Below are positions 12,694-21,249 of a stretch of 23,071 bases of DNA, one piece after another. Numbering within the stretch: the stretch's first letter is position 1; each line of letters starts with the position of its first letter. This DNA comes from a virus. The DNA lies in the IMG/VR virus record IMGVR_UViG_3300032331_002187, positions 1 through 23,071 of that record. The stretch is one strand, 5' to 3'. Position numbers and translations under genes: made by a program. Under the pieces are notes generated by a model. The model was not told the DNA's origin. It did no database searches and saw only the letters and a program-made list of their open reading frames with translations.

Positions 12694-13866
12694 TCACTTT
12701 TTAGAAACTCTACTCAGAGTTTGTAAATATGCTCCCATAATTCCAGAAACTTCTGGTTGTTGGAGTTGCACGTCTGTGCTTTCAGATAAATTCTCTGAGT
12801 CATCTCTTTGAGCACTAGTACCTCTAGATGGGAAATAAGATTCCCTTAAAGTTGCCAGTTTCTCACGATATTCTGCTTCACTTTCAAACTCAACATTTTC
12901 AGCGAGAGAAGCGAGTTTGTCCTTCTGAGAAAGTGCAAGACCCTCAGCGACATCTGCAAAAATTACATCAGCAACCGACTCTGCTAATCTTCTATTCAGA
13001 GCAACATTTCTTTGAATTTGCTCGTTGAGTTTTTCTTCCATTTCATCAAGTTTATCTACCATACTCTCGATTACATCATATCTATCTTCAGGGATTGAAA
13101 CATAATGATCTTCAAAAAGACCCTTCATTCCAGCAAGGAATGATTCGGTCATTTCGGTCTTAAGACCGTGCTCAACTGCGAGTGCATTCTCTTGAATCCA
13201 CTCGTCAGCAACATACTCAAGATAAGCATCAACACGGTCAGTAAGACCTTCTTTGATTGCTTCGATTTCTTCTACAAGTGCAACTTCATATGCTGCCTGT
13301 AGATCTTCTTTGATTTCAGCAACCTTAGATTTGATTGCTGCCTCAAAGATGGTGCGTGCTTTCTCTTGGAATTCCTCAGAAAGCTCCTCACCTGAAAGGA
13401 GAGCATTGACATCTTCTTCGATATCATACTCTTCCTTCATTCCACAATCATCTTCATCTTCCTTATCATCTTCATCTTCCTTATCATCTTCACCCTTTTT
13501 CTTTTTCTTTTTCTTGGGTGCGTCTTCTTCCTCATCATCTTCTTTAGCCGCTTCGAGGATTTCTTCTTCTTCTAGAACTTCCTCTTCGGTTTCAAATTCT
13601 TCCTTTGCAACACTCTTCATTTCTTCTGCTGCAGCGGCTTTTGCATTAACAACATTCTTGACTTGGGCAAGAGTTGCTCCAGGAGTGTTAAGTTTTGCGG
13701 AATCATCGTCTGGGCGATAATTGTCGACTGTAGGGCCTCCCAAGTCTTCCCAAGATCCAGTTTGTCCGGGAGCAATACCCGTGGACAACTTTTGCATTGG
13801 TTCAGCTTGTGCAGCGTCTTTGGTTACTACGTTTTCCATTTCTTGTAAATTGCTACCAACGGACAT
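12694..13866 (-). CDS. gp22: Prohead core scaffold protein gp22
   Basis: A 390-aa, very acidic, largely helical scaffold protein located between the protease and the major capsid protein, as in T4, where gp22 is 269 aa. Residues of about 80-150 are low complexity: ETEEEVLEEEEILEAAKEDD, then a run of seven Lys (PKKKKKKKGE) and DDKEDEDDKEDEDD. Residues of roughly 150-320 form a long charged helical region (EEFQEKARTIFEAAIKSKVA, MVDKLDEMEEKLNEQIQ). The C-terminus has PEVSGIMGAYLQTLSRVSKK, typical of T4-like gp22. The protein assembles inside the prohead and is degraded by gp21 on maturation; several (L/I)xE sites are present. It has a perfect late octamer at 13897-13904. Confidence 0.93.
   Translation of the reverse strand: MSVGSNLQEMENVVTKDAAQAEPMQKLSTGIAPGQTGSWEDLGGPTVDNYRPDDDSAKLNTPGATLAQVKNVVNAKAAAAEEMKSVAKEEFETEEEVLEEEEILEAAKEDDEEEDAPKKKKKKKGEDDKEDEDDKEDEDDCGMKEEYDIEEDVNALLSGEELSEEFQEKARTIFEAAIKSKVAEIKEDLQAAYEVALVEEIEAIKEGLTDRVDAYLEYVADEWIQENALAVEHGLKTEMTESFLAGMKGLFEDHYVSIPEDRYDVIESMVDKLDEMEEKLNEQIQRNVALNRRLAESVADVIFADVAEGLALSQKDKLASLAENVEFESEAEYREKLATLRESYFPSRGTSAQRDDSENLSESTDVQLQQPEVSGIMGAYLQTLSRVSKK
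13447..13492. repeat. 18-bp tandem repeat inside gp22
   Basis: The plus-strand unit ttatcatcttcatcttcc is repeated about 2.6 times, encoding DDKEDE units. The third copy is partial and the first has two mismatches. The period is a multiple of three, so copy-number changes would keep the frame. Confidence 0.8.
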
Positions 13867-13896
13867 TTTTGTTTTGATTGTGTTATAATCTATATT

Positions 13897-13904
13897 TATT
13901 TATA
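13897..13904 (-). promoter_or_regulatory. T4-type late promoter for gp22
   Basis: Perfect TATAAATA on the minus strand, 31 bases upstream of the gp22 ATG at 13866, immediately after the gp21 stop codon. A second element, AGATTATAACAC (13880-13891), lies between it and the gene. Confidence 0.75.
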
Positions 13905-13906
13905 AT

Positions 13907-14557
13907 TTAAAGATTTGAAAGAAAATCTTGGAACAATTCAACTTTATGTTCCTGAAGTGTTCTTTCATCAACTAATGTATTAATTCTACGTTGAGTTTGT
14001 TTGGCAAGTTTTTCACGAAGAATTCCACCTTCCCAAACCCACTCTTTACCTTCCATAATTCCCTGAACAAAAGCATCAGGAGCAGAAGGATCGGCAACGA
14101 TATCAGCAGCTGTTGCAAGCATAAAATCTGGTCCAACTACTTTATGACCTTCATTTGTCATTTGAAGTGATCCAACACCACGAGAAGAAACACCAAGGCA
14201 AACACCTTCACCAATCAGAGATTTTGCAATCTTTCCCATTGGAGTTTCGAGAAGTTGTGCCTTACCAATGAAATTGCATCCTTTTTGTTCGAGGGAAACA
14301 ATTTTATGAGAAACACGATCAAGATTGACGGTAGGTCCATCAGGATGACCGAGTTCTCCAAGAGCACGACCTTTGCAAATAAATGATTCATTATATCTTG
14401 CTACTTCACGAGCAAGAGTTTGCATTGGATACATTCTGCCATTACGATTGCAGATATCACCTTGAAGGAAAACTCCTTCAATGAACATTTTCTTTTGAGT
14501 ACCTCTTCCCTCGGTGATGAACTTAACCTGGGATACTTCTTCTGTGATGAGTTTCAT
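13907..14557 (-). CDS. gp21: Prohead core protease gp21
   Basis: A 216-aa serine protease; T4 gp21 is 212 aa. It cleaves scaffold, capsid and internal proteins after Glu in (L/I)xE contexts during head maturation. Visible elements: FIEGVFLQGDICNRNGRMYP at residues 25-44, GELGHPDGPTVNLDRVSHKI around 67-86 with His71 and His84 as candidate catalytic histidines, and GVCLGVSSRGVGSL near 118-131 with Ser124/125 as candidate nucleophile, as in assemblin-like proteases. The ITE sequences at residues 4-6 and 14-16 could be self-cleavage sites. The ATG begins one base after the stop of the upstream gene, so translation is coupled to the small genes before it. Confidence 0.95.
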   Translation of the reverse strand: MKLITEEVSQVKFITEGRGTQKKMFIEGVFLQGDICNRNGRMYPMQTLAREVARYNESFICKGRALGELGHPDGPTVNLDRVSHKIVSLEQKGCNFIGKAQLLETPMGKIAKSLIGEGVCLGVSSRGVGSLQMTNEGHKVVGPDFMLATAADIVADPSAPDAFVQGIMEGKEWVWEGGILREKLAKQTQRRINTLVDERTLQEHKVELFQDFLSNL

Positions 14558-14558
14558 T

Positions 14559-14825
14559 TTAGTTTGTGAATGCTACTTGATTTGCTTTAATTGCACTGTT
14601 TGTCCAAATAACATCTGTTGGAAGTTTTTGTAAAAATTCAACAGAGTATTGGGGAATAGTGAAAAAATTAGTCGTTGCTGCTCCCACTCTTGTATTGATT
14701 CCAACGGTAATAGAACCGCTGGTTGCATTACATAAACGAACACAAGTTGCAGAACTAATACTTGTTGCTGCACCAGATGAAGTTCCTGTTGTTTCTTCAG
14801 TAAGAATAATCTTAGTAATTTGCAT
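14559..14825 (-). CDS. Small beta-rich protein between gp67-like and gp21
   Basis: An 88-aa protein. It starts MQITKIILTEETTGTSSGAA and reads as alternating hydrophobic and Ser/Thr/Gly residues throughout (CVRLCNATSGSITVGI, FFTIPQYSVEFLQKLPTDVI), which suggests a small beta-sandwich. T4 gp68 occupies this position but is a helical core protein, so I do not call it gp68. Similar small proteins are known at this locus in marine T4-like phages, and a virion surface or decoration role is possible. The ATG overlaps the stop codon of the gp67-like gene by one base (TAATG), and gp21 begins one base after its stop, so all three are made together. Confidence 0.75.
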   Translation of the reverse strand: MQITKIILTEETTGTSSGAATSISSATCVRLCNATSGSITVGINTRVGAATTNFFTIPQYSVEFLQKLPTDVIWTNSAIKANQVAFTN

Positions 14826-14995
14826 TATTCTTGATCCTCTGAGGTGTCTTCAGTTTCATCAAACATTGTTGAAGATACTAAAGGTCTTGCAGTCTCAATT
14901 CTCTCCGCAGCTTTAGCAAATAAAACTTGTTTAATTTTATCGCTAACATCTGAGGCTGAAGAATCTGTTGCAATCAAATCGATGATTTCTTCCAT
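14825..14995 (-). CDS. gp67-like prohead core peptide
   Basis: A 56-aa frame starting at the ATG at 14993-14995 and ending in TAA at 14825-14827. The product begins MEEIIDLIATDSSASDVSDK, has a central amphipathic helix (IKQVLFAKAAERIETARPLV) and ends in an acidic tail (DETEDTSEDQE). T4 gp67 is a small prohead core component with an N-terminal helical part and an acidic C-terminus, and sits between gp20 and gp21 as here. Cyanophage gp67-like proteins share the KAAERIE...RP...MF pattern. A perfect late octamer lies 25 bases upstream, within the end of gp20. The match is by pattern and position, so moderate certainty on the name but high on the gene. Confidence 0.75.
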   Translation of the reverse strand: MEEIIDLIATDSSASDVSDKIKQVLFAKAAERIETARPLVSSTMFDETEDTSEDQE

Positions 14996-15019
14996 AAAAT
15001 TAGGTATATGTCTATCTTC

Positions 15020-15027
15020 TATTTATA
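15020..15027 (-). promoter_or_regulatory. T4-type late promoter for the gp67-like / gp21 unit
   Basis: Perfect TATAAATA on the minus strand, overlapping the stop codon of gp20 (15023-15025) and 25 bases upstream of the gp67-like ATG. It would drive the gp67-like gene, the 88-aa gene and gp21. Confidence 0.8.
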
Positions 15028-16720
15028 TTTCAGCTTTCTTGGCATCTTTTTGCATATCAGCATCAGATTGTTGGTCAATCGTTGGTTCTTGTGGAATTTG
15101 TCCCATATCCATACCATTTTGACCCATTCCTTCCGTTCCATATCCAGTTCCTTCTGGTGCTGCTGGAGGAAGTGGTTGACCTGTAATCGGATCAATCGTA
15201 GATGGATCTGGTAAAGTGCCATCTTTAATCTCTTTTTCAATCTGTTCATCAATCTCAATAATTTCAGAATCAGTTTGACGAAGAATTCTTTTACGAACAT
15301 ATTCTTGAGAAAAATATTTCCCAATATATGGTTCAATAGTTGCAAGAGTTGCTAGTCTTCCATTTACTAGTTCAGATTCTTTTAGTTCCGCAAACTGATT
15401 ATCATAAAGAAAATCGTATTGTATATGATCCGACATCAAATCCCAGTCTTCTGGGGAAACAATATTCTTCAAAATGAGTTGAGTGCGGAGCATATCATTA
15501 AACATCTGAGAAAATCTTTTTCTCAAACGTCCAACAAATTTTGAAAACTTAAGTTCATCTCTAAGAATTTCAGAAGAACGACCCAAGTTAAATCCACCAT
15601 CAGAAGCAATTCTGGATTCTGGAACTCCAAGTGCTCTGTAAAGTTTCTTTTGGAAATATTCAATATCAGCAAGTTCTCCAAGATTCTGTCCTCCCGGAAG
15701 AGTGGTAATTTCTGTGCCACGACCACCTTCTCTACGTGGAAGCCAGAAATCCTCTAGCATCGACATAAACTTGCGATCATCACGTACTTCACCAGTGTTT
15801 GCATCATATACAAGTTTATTGCGATAACGGTTCATAACCTCTTTAAGGTATTGCTCCGCCTTTACCTTGGGTAGATTACCTACATCAATGTAAAAAATAC
15901 GTCGTTCTGGTGCTCTCGATAATCTATAGATAACCAAAGAATCTTCAATCATTCTAAGTTGATTGAGTGCTTTAATTGCTTTATGGAGATATGAGAGTAT
16001 AGTTCCTTTATTTCTATCGACTAGTCCAGAAGTGCAATAAGAAATGGAATCCTTTGCTATCTTAATTGCCTTTTGTCCACCTGCACCAGATATCATCCCT
16101 GTTGGATAATTTGGAGTTGGTGTGTACATAAAATACTCATCAATCTCAACATTTATAGATTTCTCATTTTGATGAATAGTGTTGAGTGTGACTAAATCTT
16201 TTTTGGAAGGTTTCTTCTCTTGGCGAATATATCGCATCTTCATCGGATCAATATACCTCAATTCTTGAATTCCAAATTGAGGATTTTTGGTATCAATAAC
16301 TTTCAAATAATAAACTCTTCCATCAATATACCAGTTTCTAAAAATCTCATGGCACTTTCTGTCAAAGTCCATGATTTCTTTTATATATTTAAATTCGTTT
16401 CTAATAACTTTTTTTAAACTATCGCTTGCGTTAAGATTGGATAGTTCGATTTCTACTGGAGAATCATATAAATCACTTACCAATGCCTCATTTACAACAT
16501 CCTCAATGGCACCATCACACTCTGGATGAATTGCCATTTCACGATATCTCTTAATCAGATCGTGTTCTGTGCGATATACTCCCTCAATGTCAACATATTG
16601 TCCATAAAAACCACTAGCAATATAGTTATCAACCCCGTCGTCATTGTTAGGTGGGACGGGGGATACTATTGATGGTGATTTTTTTGGTTCGTCAATAGAA
16701 AACCCAAAAAGTTTTGCCAT
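15023..16720 (-). CDS. gp20: Portal vertex protein gp20
   Basis: A 565-aa portal protein; T4 gp20 is 524 aa. Twelve copies form the DNA entry ring on which the prohead is built. Signature stretches: DGAIEDVVNEALVSD (about 75-90), ELRYIDPMKMRYIRQ, GLVDRNKGTILSYLHKAIKA, the conserved LVIYRLSRAPERRIFYIDVG and YRNKLVYDANTGEVRDDRKF, then LPRREGGRGTEITTLPGGQN and ALGVPESRI. These match the cyanophage gp20 segments used in marine diversity surveys. The C-terminal 60 residues are Pro/Gly/Gln-rich (TDPSTIDPITGQ-like, MGQNGMDMGQIPQEP) and extend beyond the T4 protein. There is only a short gap after gp19, with a weak octamer-like sequence in it. Confidence 0.96.
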   Translation of the reverse strand: MAKLFGFSIDEPKKSPSIVSPVPPNNDDGVDNYIASGFYGQYVDIEGVYRTEHDLIKRYREMAIHPECDGAIEDVVNEALVSDLYDSPVEIELSNLNASDSLKKVIRNEFKYIKEIMDFDRKCHEIFRNWYIDGRVYYLKVIDTKNPQFGIQELRYIDPMKMRYIRQEKKPSKKDLVTLNTIHQNEKSINVEIDEYFMYTPTPNYPTGMISGAGGQKAIKIAKDSISYCTSGLVDRNKGTILSYLHKAIKALNQLRMIEDSLVIYRLSRAPERRIFYIDVGNLPKVKAEQYLKEVMNRYRNKLVYDANTGEVRDDRKFMSMLEDFWLPRREGGRGTEITTLPGGQNLGELADIEYFQKKLYRALGVPESRIASDGGFNLGRSSEILRDELKFSKFVGRLRKRFSQMFNDMLRTQLILKNIVSPEDWDLMSDHIQYDFLYDNQFAELKESELVNGRLATLATIEPYIGKYFSQEYVRKRILRQTDSEIIEIDEQIEKEIKDGTLPDPSTIDPITGQPLPPAAPEGTGYGTEGMGQNGMDMGQIPQEPTIDQQSDADMQKDAKKAEI

Positions 16721-16752
16721 AGTATAATCTGTGAACTCTTGTTATATTCTAT

Positions 16753-17343
16753 TTAGTTGATGTCTTGACCACCTGCATTAGCAGCATTTCCTTTAACTGC
16801 TTCCCACCATTGAACTTGAAGTTCTACGGTAAATTCTTGAATACCTTGAGAATCATATGAAAGATCGATTGGTGCAACCTGAGTTGGGAATACATCATAG
16901 AAATGATATGCTCTCAAAGTTTCTCCAGTACGATCAAGTTGGTAAACGTATGCGTCTGCCTGATATGATGCTGGGTTTGTTAAACCAGTGTTATCAGAAA
17001 CTCTATTGATTTTATTCATCCAGTTCTCAAATGCGGAACGGATTGCAAAATCAGTATCATTAATAACAGTTACGGTCCAAGAATCAAAGGTTCTATCTCC
17101 AGCAATTTTTAGAACTCTTCCTCTAAAAGGAACTTCGATCTGAGCAACGTTGGAAGCGGGAAGATTTGCACCTTTTACCAAAAACCTTGCTTTATCAAGA
17201 ACTGCAGCATCTGCCTGAGCAGCATCTGGAAATGAAAGTACAACCTCAAAGAGGTTTGAGCGAGCACCACCACCAGTAAGCTTACTCTTGAAGTCGGTAA
17301 TCTTTCTTAAAGGGGGTGGATTTAGTTGATTTCTAGTTGCCAT
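16753..17343 (-). CDS. gp19: Tail tube protein gp19
   Basis: A 196-aa inner tail tube subunit; T4 gp19 is 163 aa. It begins MATRNQLNPPPLRKITDFKS. The family features are NLFEVVLSFP, ARFLVKGANLPASNVAQIEV, PFRGRVLKIAGDRTFDSWTV, IRSAFENWMNKINRV and the closing VQLDYDSQGIQEFTVELQVQWW pattern of tail-tube proteins (seen as LSYDSQGIQEFTVELQVQWW). It lies 23 bases after gp18, with AGAGG about 13 bases before the ATG, and is probably co-transcribed with gp18 from the octamer at 19573-19580. Confidence 0.95.
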   Translation of the reverse strand: MATRNQLNPPPLRKITDFKSKLTGGGARSNLFEVVLSFPDAAQADAAVLDKARFLVKGANLPASNVAQIEVPFRGRVLKIAGDRTFDSWTVTVINDTDFAIRSAFENWMNKINRVSDNTGLTNPASYQADAYVYQLDRTGETLRAYHFYDVFPTQVAPIDLSYDSQGIQEFTVELQVQWWEAVKGNAANAGGQDIN

Positions 17344-17366
17344 AGTTGTTTAAACCTCTAAGTTAA

Positions 17367-19535
17367 TTAAACTGATCCGATTACTTCTTCAAAAGCAACA
17401 CCAGTTCTGGTGGCAATGAAGGTTAGACCGATGAAGTTGATCGATCTTGCAGGTTTAATGTAAATATCAGCAACAAATTCGTTACTGTCAATAACTGCAG
17501 CGGTATTGTTTGTTTCATCGCAAATAACAACATAATCAAAAATACCCCTCTTAGATTGAACATCGCGGAGGAATGGTTCAATGATATTTACAAAGTTAGT
17601 TCTTGTGATCTCATCGTTGAACTCGAAAAGTTGATCCTTTGCCGCAAAACTGATAGCATCTTCAAGATAGATGAACAAACGTCTAACGTTTATTCTATCA
17701 AATGCTGAAGATTTGCCATAACCAGTCTTATCACCAAACAGAATAATACCAGATCCTGGTGAGAAAATTACTGGGTTAATTCTATTCGAATATAATTTAT
17801 CTCTTTGAACTCTACCTGGATTGTATGCAAGTTTAACCGCATTTAAGATAGCACCCCTAGAGGTTCCTGCTGGTGAGAACCATGGGAATTGGTTGATATC
17901 ATTTCTAGCGCAGGTTCCTGCAATGTCACCATTCAATGGAACATATCTAAATGTATCATTGAATCTATCGTACATATACTTATAACCACTATCAAAAACT
18001 CCATAAGTTGTTGATGTGATAGGAGCAAAGAAACTGATTACATTATTTGTAATCGTGTCAATGTTATTAACTGTTACCGTTCCAACCGATGAATCATTTA
18101 TGAATGCCTGTCTGTATGGAGAAACAAATGCGATTGCATCTTTTCTTGTTTCGGCAACAGCAATTACTTTATTTGCAAGTGCTTGAGCTGTTTCTTTTGG
18201 ATAGTTGGCAGATCCCATTAGGATGAAATCAACAACATAACTTTCTGTATTTTCAAATAGTGTATAACCAGTGATGATATTATCAAGACCTGAGGATAAT
18301 GCCCCAGAAGTTGTTAGATTTGTTCCACCATCATAGTTTTTGCCACCAGATAGTGTATAAGTATTTGATCCAGAAGCATTGAAGATTACATTATCTGCAT
18401 TTTGATCCCATCCACCATCTGCTGTGAGAGTAAAAGTGGCATTTCCAGCGGCACTAAATCCAGTTGTTACAACACCAACAGGTTGAGAACCTCCAAAAAT
18501 AAACTGAGAGTTAGTTGCTAGATACTTTCTCCAGTATGAAGGACTTCCTACAGAATACTCCCCATCCTTTGCCTTAGATAGTGAAAGGTGCTTCTCTAGA
18601 ATTGTTCCAGCATTTCCAGTAACAGTTCCTTTATCATCAATCAGAACAACGTGAACTTCATCAAATCTGGATCCTCTAGATGCAGCATATGTTGAAGTTG
18701 ATGGTCTATTTGCAATAGAATCCCATTCAATTGTTCCTGTAGTTAAAGTAATATACTGCTCTTCAAACCAATCAAGTTGTCCAGTATATGATCTTGTTGT
18801 GAATGCAGTTCCAACTCCATTAGTATGAATTGCAACGTTTCCAGTATTCGAAAGTGTATAAACACCAGATGGTTGATAATCAACTGCTGTTATAGTTCCT
18901 GCTGTGGAAACGTGACTTACTATCTTTGCTCCGAGTGTACCAGATCCAATCTCAGTAATAACTCCCTTAAAATATCCATTTAGCACTGAAGTTGATCCAG
19001 CACCTGGAAGAACGGTTCCTGTTGGAACTGCTTGAGTAAATCCATATCCAACTACAACACCAGATGTGCTAATGCCAGTGATAATCTGGTCTGCCTTAGC
19101 ATCAATAATGGCAACTTTAATATCATTTGCCCAAGAACCAGGATTGTTTGCGGCAAATGTTACATTCGTGATAGTATTTTCATCATATCCTAACTGGTTA
19201 TAATGCTCTTCACTCTTAATTTTAATGCTTGATGCTGCTCCAACAAATGCGTTCTTAAGTGAATCGTCATCTGCTCTAACTACTCTTAATGTTCCACCAT
19301 ATGCGAGATATGATGAAGCCACCATCCAATGCTCGTAATGCTTATCTGTCGAGTATGGTTGTCCAAAAGTTTTATAAAGATCATCCTCATTTTCAATGAG
19401 TTGGGGGTAGTCGACTGGTCCCTTTGCAAAAGGTGCTACAATCGCGCCAATTGAACCAGAAGCTGGATCAACTCTACCAATAGTTAAATCAACCTCTCTT
19501 ACTACAATTCCAGGAGATGCTAAATTAAGCGGCAT
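17367..19535 (-). CDS. gp18: Contractile tail sheath protein gp18
   Basis: A 722-aa sheath subunit; T4 gp18 is 659 aa. It starts MPLNLASPGIVVREVDLTIG, the usual T4-like opening. The N-terminal domain includes VAPFAKGPVDYPQLIENEDD and YLAYGGTLRVVRADD. The middle is a Gly/Thr/Ser-rich insertion (about residues 130-420) which would form the exposed variable part. The conserved C-terminal domain reads DRINVRRLFIYLEDAISFAA, FEFNDEITRTNFVNIIEPFL and ADIYIKPARSINFIGLTFIA. It has a GGGGAG ribosome binding site 8-9 bases before the ATG, one of the best in the window, and a perfect late octamer further upstream, suiting an abundant structural protein. Confidence 0.96.
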   Translation of the reverse strand: MPLNLASPGIVVREVDLTIGRVDPASGSIGAIVAPFAKGPVDYPQLIENEDDLYKTFGQPYSTDKHYEHWMVASSYLAYGGTLRVVRADDDSLKNAFVGAASSIKIKSEEHYNQLGYDENTITNVTFAANNPGSWANDIKVAIIDAKADQIITGISTSGVVVGYGFTQAVPTGTVLPGAGSTSVLNGYFKGVITEIGSGTLGAKIVSHVSTAGTITAVDYQPSGVYTLSNTGNVAIHTNGVGTAFTTRSYTGQLDWFEEQYITLTTGTIEWDSIANRPSTSTYAASRGSRFDEVHVVLIDDKGTVTGNAGTILEKHLSLSKAKDGEYSVGSPSYWRKYLATNSQFIFGGSQPVGVVTTGFSAAGNATFTLTADGGWDQNADNVIFNASGSNTYTLSGGKNYDGGTNLTTSGALSSGLDNIITGYTLFENTESYVVDFILMGSANYPKETAQALANKVIAVAETRKDAIAFVSPYRQAFINDSSVGTVTVNNIDTITNNVISFFAPITSTTYGVFDSGYKYMYDRFNDTFRYVPLNGDIAGTCARNDINQFPWFSPAGTSRGAILNAVKLAYNPGRVQRDKLYSNRINPVIFSPGSGIILFGDKTGYGKSSAFDRINVRRLFIYLEDAISFAAKDQLFEFNDEITRTNFVNIIEPFLRDVQSKRGIFDYVVICDETNNTAAVIDSNEFVADIYIKPARSINFIGLTFIATRTGVAFEEVIGSV

Positions 19536-19572
19536 CTTTATTCTCCCCTACAAGGCCAATGTATTCTAGAAA

Positions 19573-19580
19573 TATTTATA
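19573..19580 (-). promoter_or_regulatory. T4-type late promoter for gp18-gp19
   Basis: Perfect TATAAATA on the minus strand, 38 bases upstream of the gp18 ATG, in the 56-base gap after the gp17 stop codon. No terminator hairpin was seen between gp17 and this promoter. Confidence 0.8.
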
Positions 19581-19591
19581 AATTACCTGTA

Positions 19592-21241
19592 TTACAAATA
19601 GTCCCACATATATGAGCGATCACCATACTCGTCCAAATGCCAACGATCTCCTGAATGATCTACAAAACTTGTCATTTCATCAATACCATCAGAGATAAAT
19701 CCAAATGGAGCCATATCTTGGTCAATTTGATTCTTTTGTTCCTCATAAATTCTCTTACGAACATCGTTATCCGTCATTTCCTTAAAGTAGTCTTGTGCGA
19801 CTAACCAAGAGAATATAACCAGGCACATTGCAAGGTCATCGTTACAACCTTCCTCTGCCTCAAATGAATTGCCCCTTTGAGCGAATGTTGTGAGTTCTGC
19901 GATGATATCATAATCACATACAAGTAATTTATCATCCTCCAATAATGTCTTTAAATTGGAGCATCCTAATTTTTTAACTGCCGCAGTTGTTCTGACTCCA
20001 AGTTGGGACTTCTTACCAGAAAAACCAGAACCCACAATCTGCCCTGCACGACCTCTCATAGCACACATAAGCACATTATCATACTCAAGATCATATTGTA
20101 GAATGCTTGCAACTTGATCACCAATATCATTTACCTCTACCAGCAACCAGGCATCATTATAACCCTTCGCTACTTGATGAATGACACTTGGAAACATCAT
20201 TGGTTTAATTTCATTATTTCTGTATTTTGCTACAATTTTGTATGGGAAGTTTGTGATATCAAAAACAATAAATGCTGAGTAATCATTACCAATTCCCCTT
20301 GCCACGTCAACTGTGATTAGATAGTTATTCTCTTCTTTTGCTTCTTCATAAACATCCAATCCTGCATTTTTCTTGATCGGATCTTCATATACAAGATTTC
20401 TAAGTTTTGCTGGATTGATGAGTGTATTTACAGAACCTAAAAATTCGCACTCAAACTCAACCTTAAACTGCTGTTCGCTAGTATTATCAATCGTCTGCTG
20501 CTTCCATTTTTCATCTCTACCTGGAACCTCTGACCAATGAACATCTGTTGGAACATAACTATTTTTACCCCTTTCAGCATCGTGCCACATACGGTAGAAG
20601 TGATTCATACCACGTGGGGTAGAAACAATAATTACCTTCGTGCTTTGACCAGAAGAAATTGTAGGATAAACCGATGCAAAGAAGTCATCAGCGATGTGAT
20701 TTGGAATGAATGCAAATTCGTCCAAGAAAATGATGTTGTATGAACCACCACGAACGGCAGATGATGATGTGGAGTTTGATGATATTTTAGAACCATTCTC
20801 AAGTTCCAAAGAACCTTTGTTCCAAGATATAACACCTTGCTGCATCCACTTGGGTAAGTTCTCATAAGCAAGTTGCAATCTATTGAGAAGATCTCTTGCC
20901 GTAGATGCCTTGTTTGCCAGAATTGCAATATTCACATTATCATTAAAGACTGCATAATGTAATAGGTATGATACACAAGTTGTAGATTTACCTGTCTGAC
21001 GAGGCATCTTGCAGATATTGAATCTGTGCTCGTGGAAATTACTAATTAACTTCTCTTGGAACGGATACATTCTAAAAGGTTGTAGTCCGTGATCAAGAGT
21101 AACAATCTTAATATAATTCCTTGCAAAGTATACGGGGTCTTCCTTACACTTTAAGAACTCATAGATTTGTTCTTCCGTAAATTCAATCTGGGTATTTGCC
21201 CTTTTTAGATTGGGGTTACCTAAGTAAATGTTGTCAGCCAT
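19592..21241 (-). CDS. gp17: Terminase large subunit gp17
   Basis: A 549-aa DNA packaging motor; T4 gp17 is 610 aa. I place the start at the ATG at 21239-21241 (MADNIYLGNPN). An in-frame ATG 12 codons upstream would overlap the previous gene and add an unlikely MDICIWWCLIKL. ATPase domain: Walker A MPRQTGKSTT (79-88), Walker B IIFLDE (170-175) and coupling motif VSTPRG (206-211). Nuclease domain: VDVARG with Asp312, VEVNDIG with Glu369, and CNDDLAM with Asp468/469, giving the RNase H-like acidic triad. The ATG lies eight bases after the fibre gene stop codon, with no clear Shine-Dalgarno sequence, so coupling to the upstream gene is likely. Confidence 0.97.
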   Translation of the reverse strand: MADNIYLGNPNLKRANTQIEFTEEQIYEFLKCKEDPVYFARNYIKIVTLDHGLQPFRMYPFQEKLISNFHEHRFNICKMPRQTGKSTTCVSYLLHYAVFNDNVNIAILANKASTARDLLNRLQLAYENLPKWMQQGVISWNKGSLELENGSKISSNSTSSSAVRGGSYNIIFLDEFAFIPNHIADDFFASVYPTISSGQSTKVIIVSTPRGMNHFYRMWHDAERGKNSYVPTDVHWSEVPGRDEKWKQQTIDNTSEQQFKVEFECEFLGSVNTLINPAKLRNLVYEDPIKKNAGLDVYEEAKEENNYLITVDVARGIGNDYSAFIVFDITNFPYKIVAKYRNNEIKPMMFPSVIHQVAKGYNDAWLLVEVNDIGDQVASILQYDLEYDNVLMCAMRGRAGQIVGSGFSGKKSQLGVRTTAAVKKLGCSNLKTLLEDDKLLVCDYDIIAELTTFAQRGNSFEAEEGCNDDLAMCLVIFSWLVAQDYFKEMTDNDVRKRIYEEQKNQIDQDMAPFGFISDGIDEMTSFVDHSGDRWHLDEYGDRSYMWDYL

Positions 21242-21249
21242 AAGTTTAA

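Noticed and set aside
13253-13720. 155-codon plus-strand open frame, Ser-rich
   Set aside because: It is the complement of the acidic gp22 coding region; Glu/Asp codons read in reverse give Ser/Phe. No promoter or ribosome binding site, and gp22 is clearly the gene.
16723-16728. Plus-strand TATAAT in the gp20-gp19 gap
   Set aside because: No -35 is present and nothing on the plus strand follows. The bases are better explained as the AGATTATA-like stretch ahead of gp20 on the minus strand.
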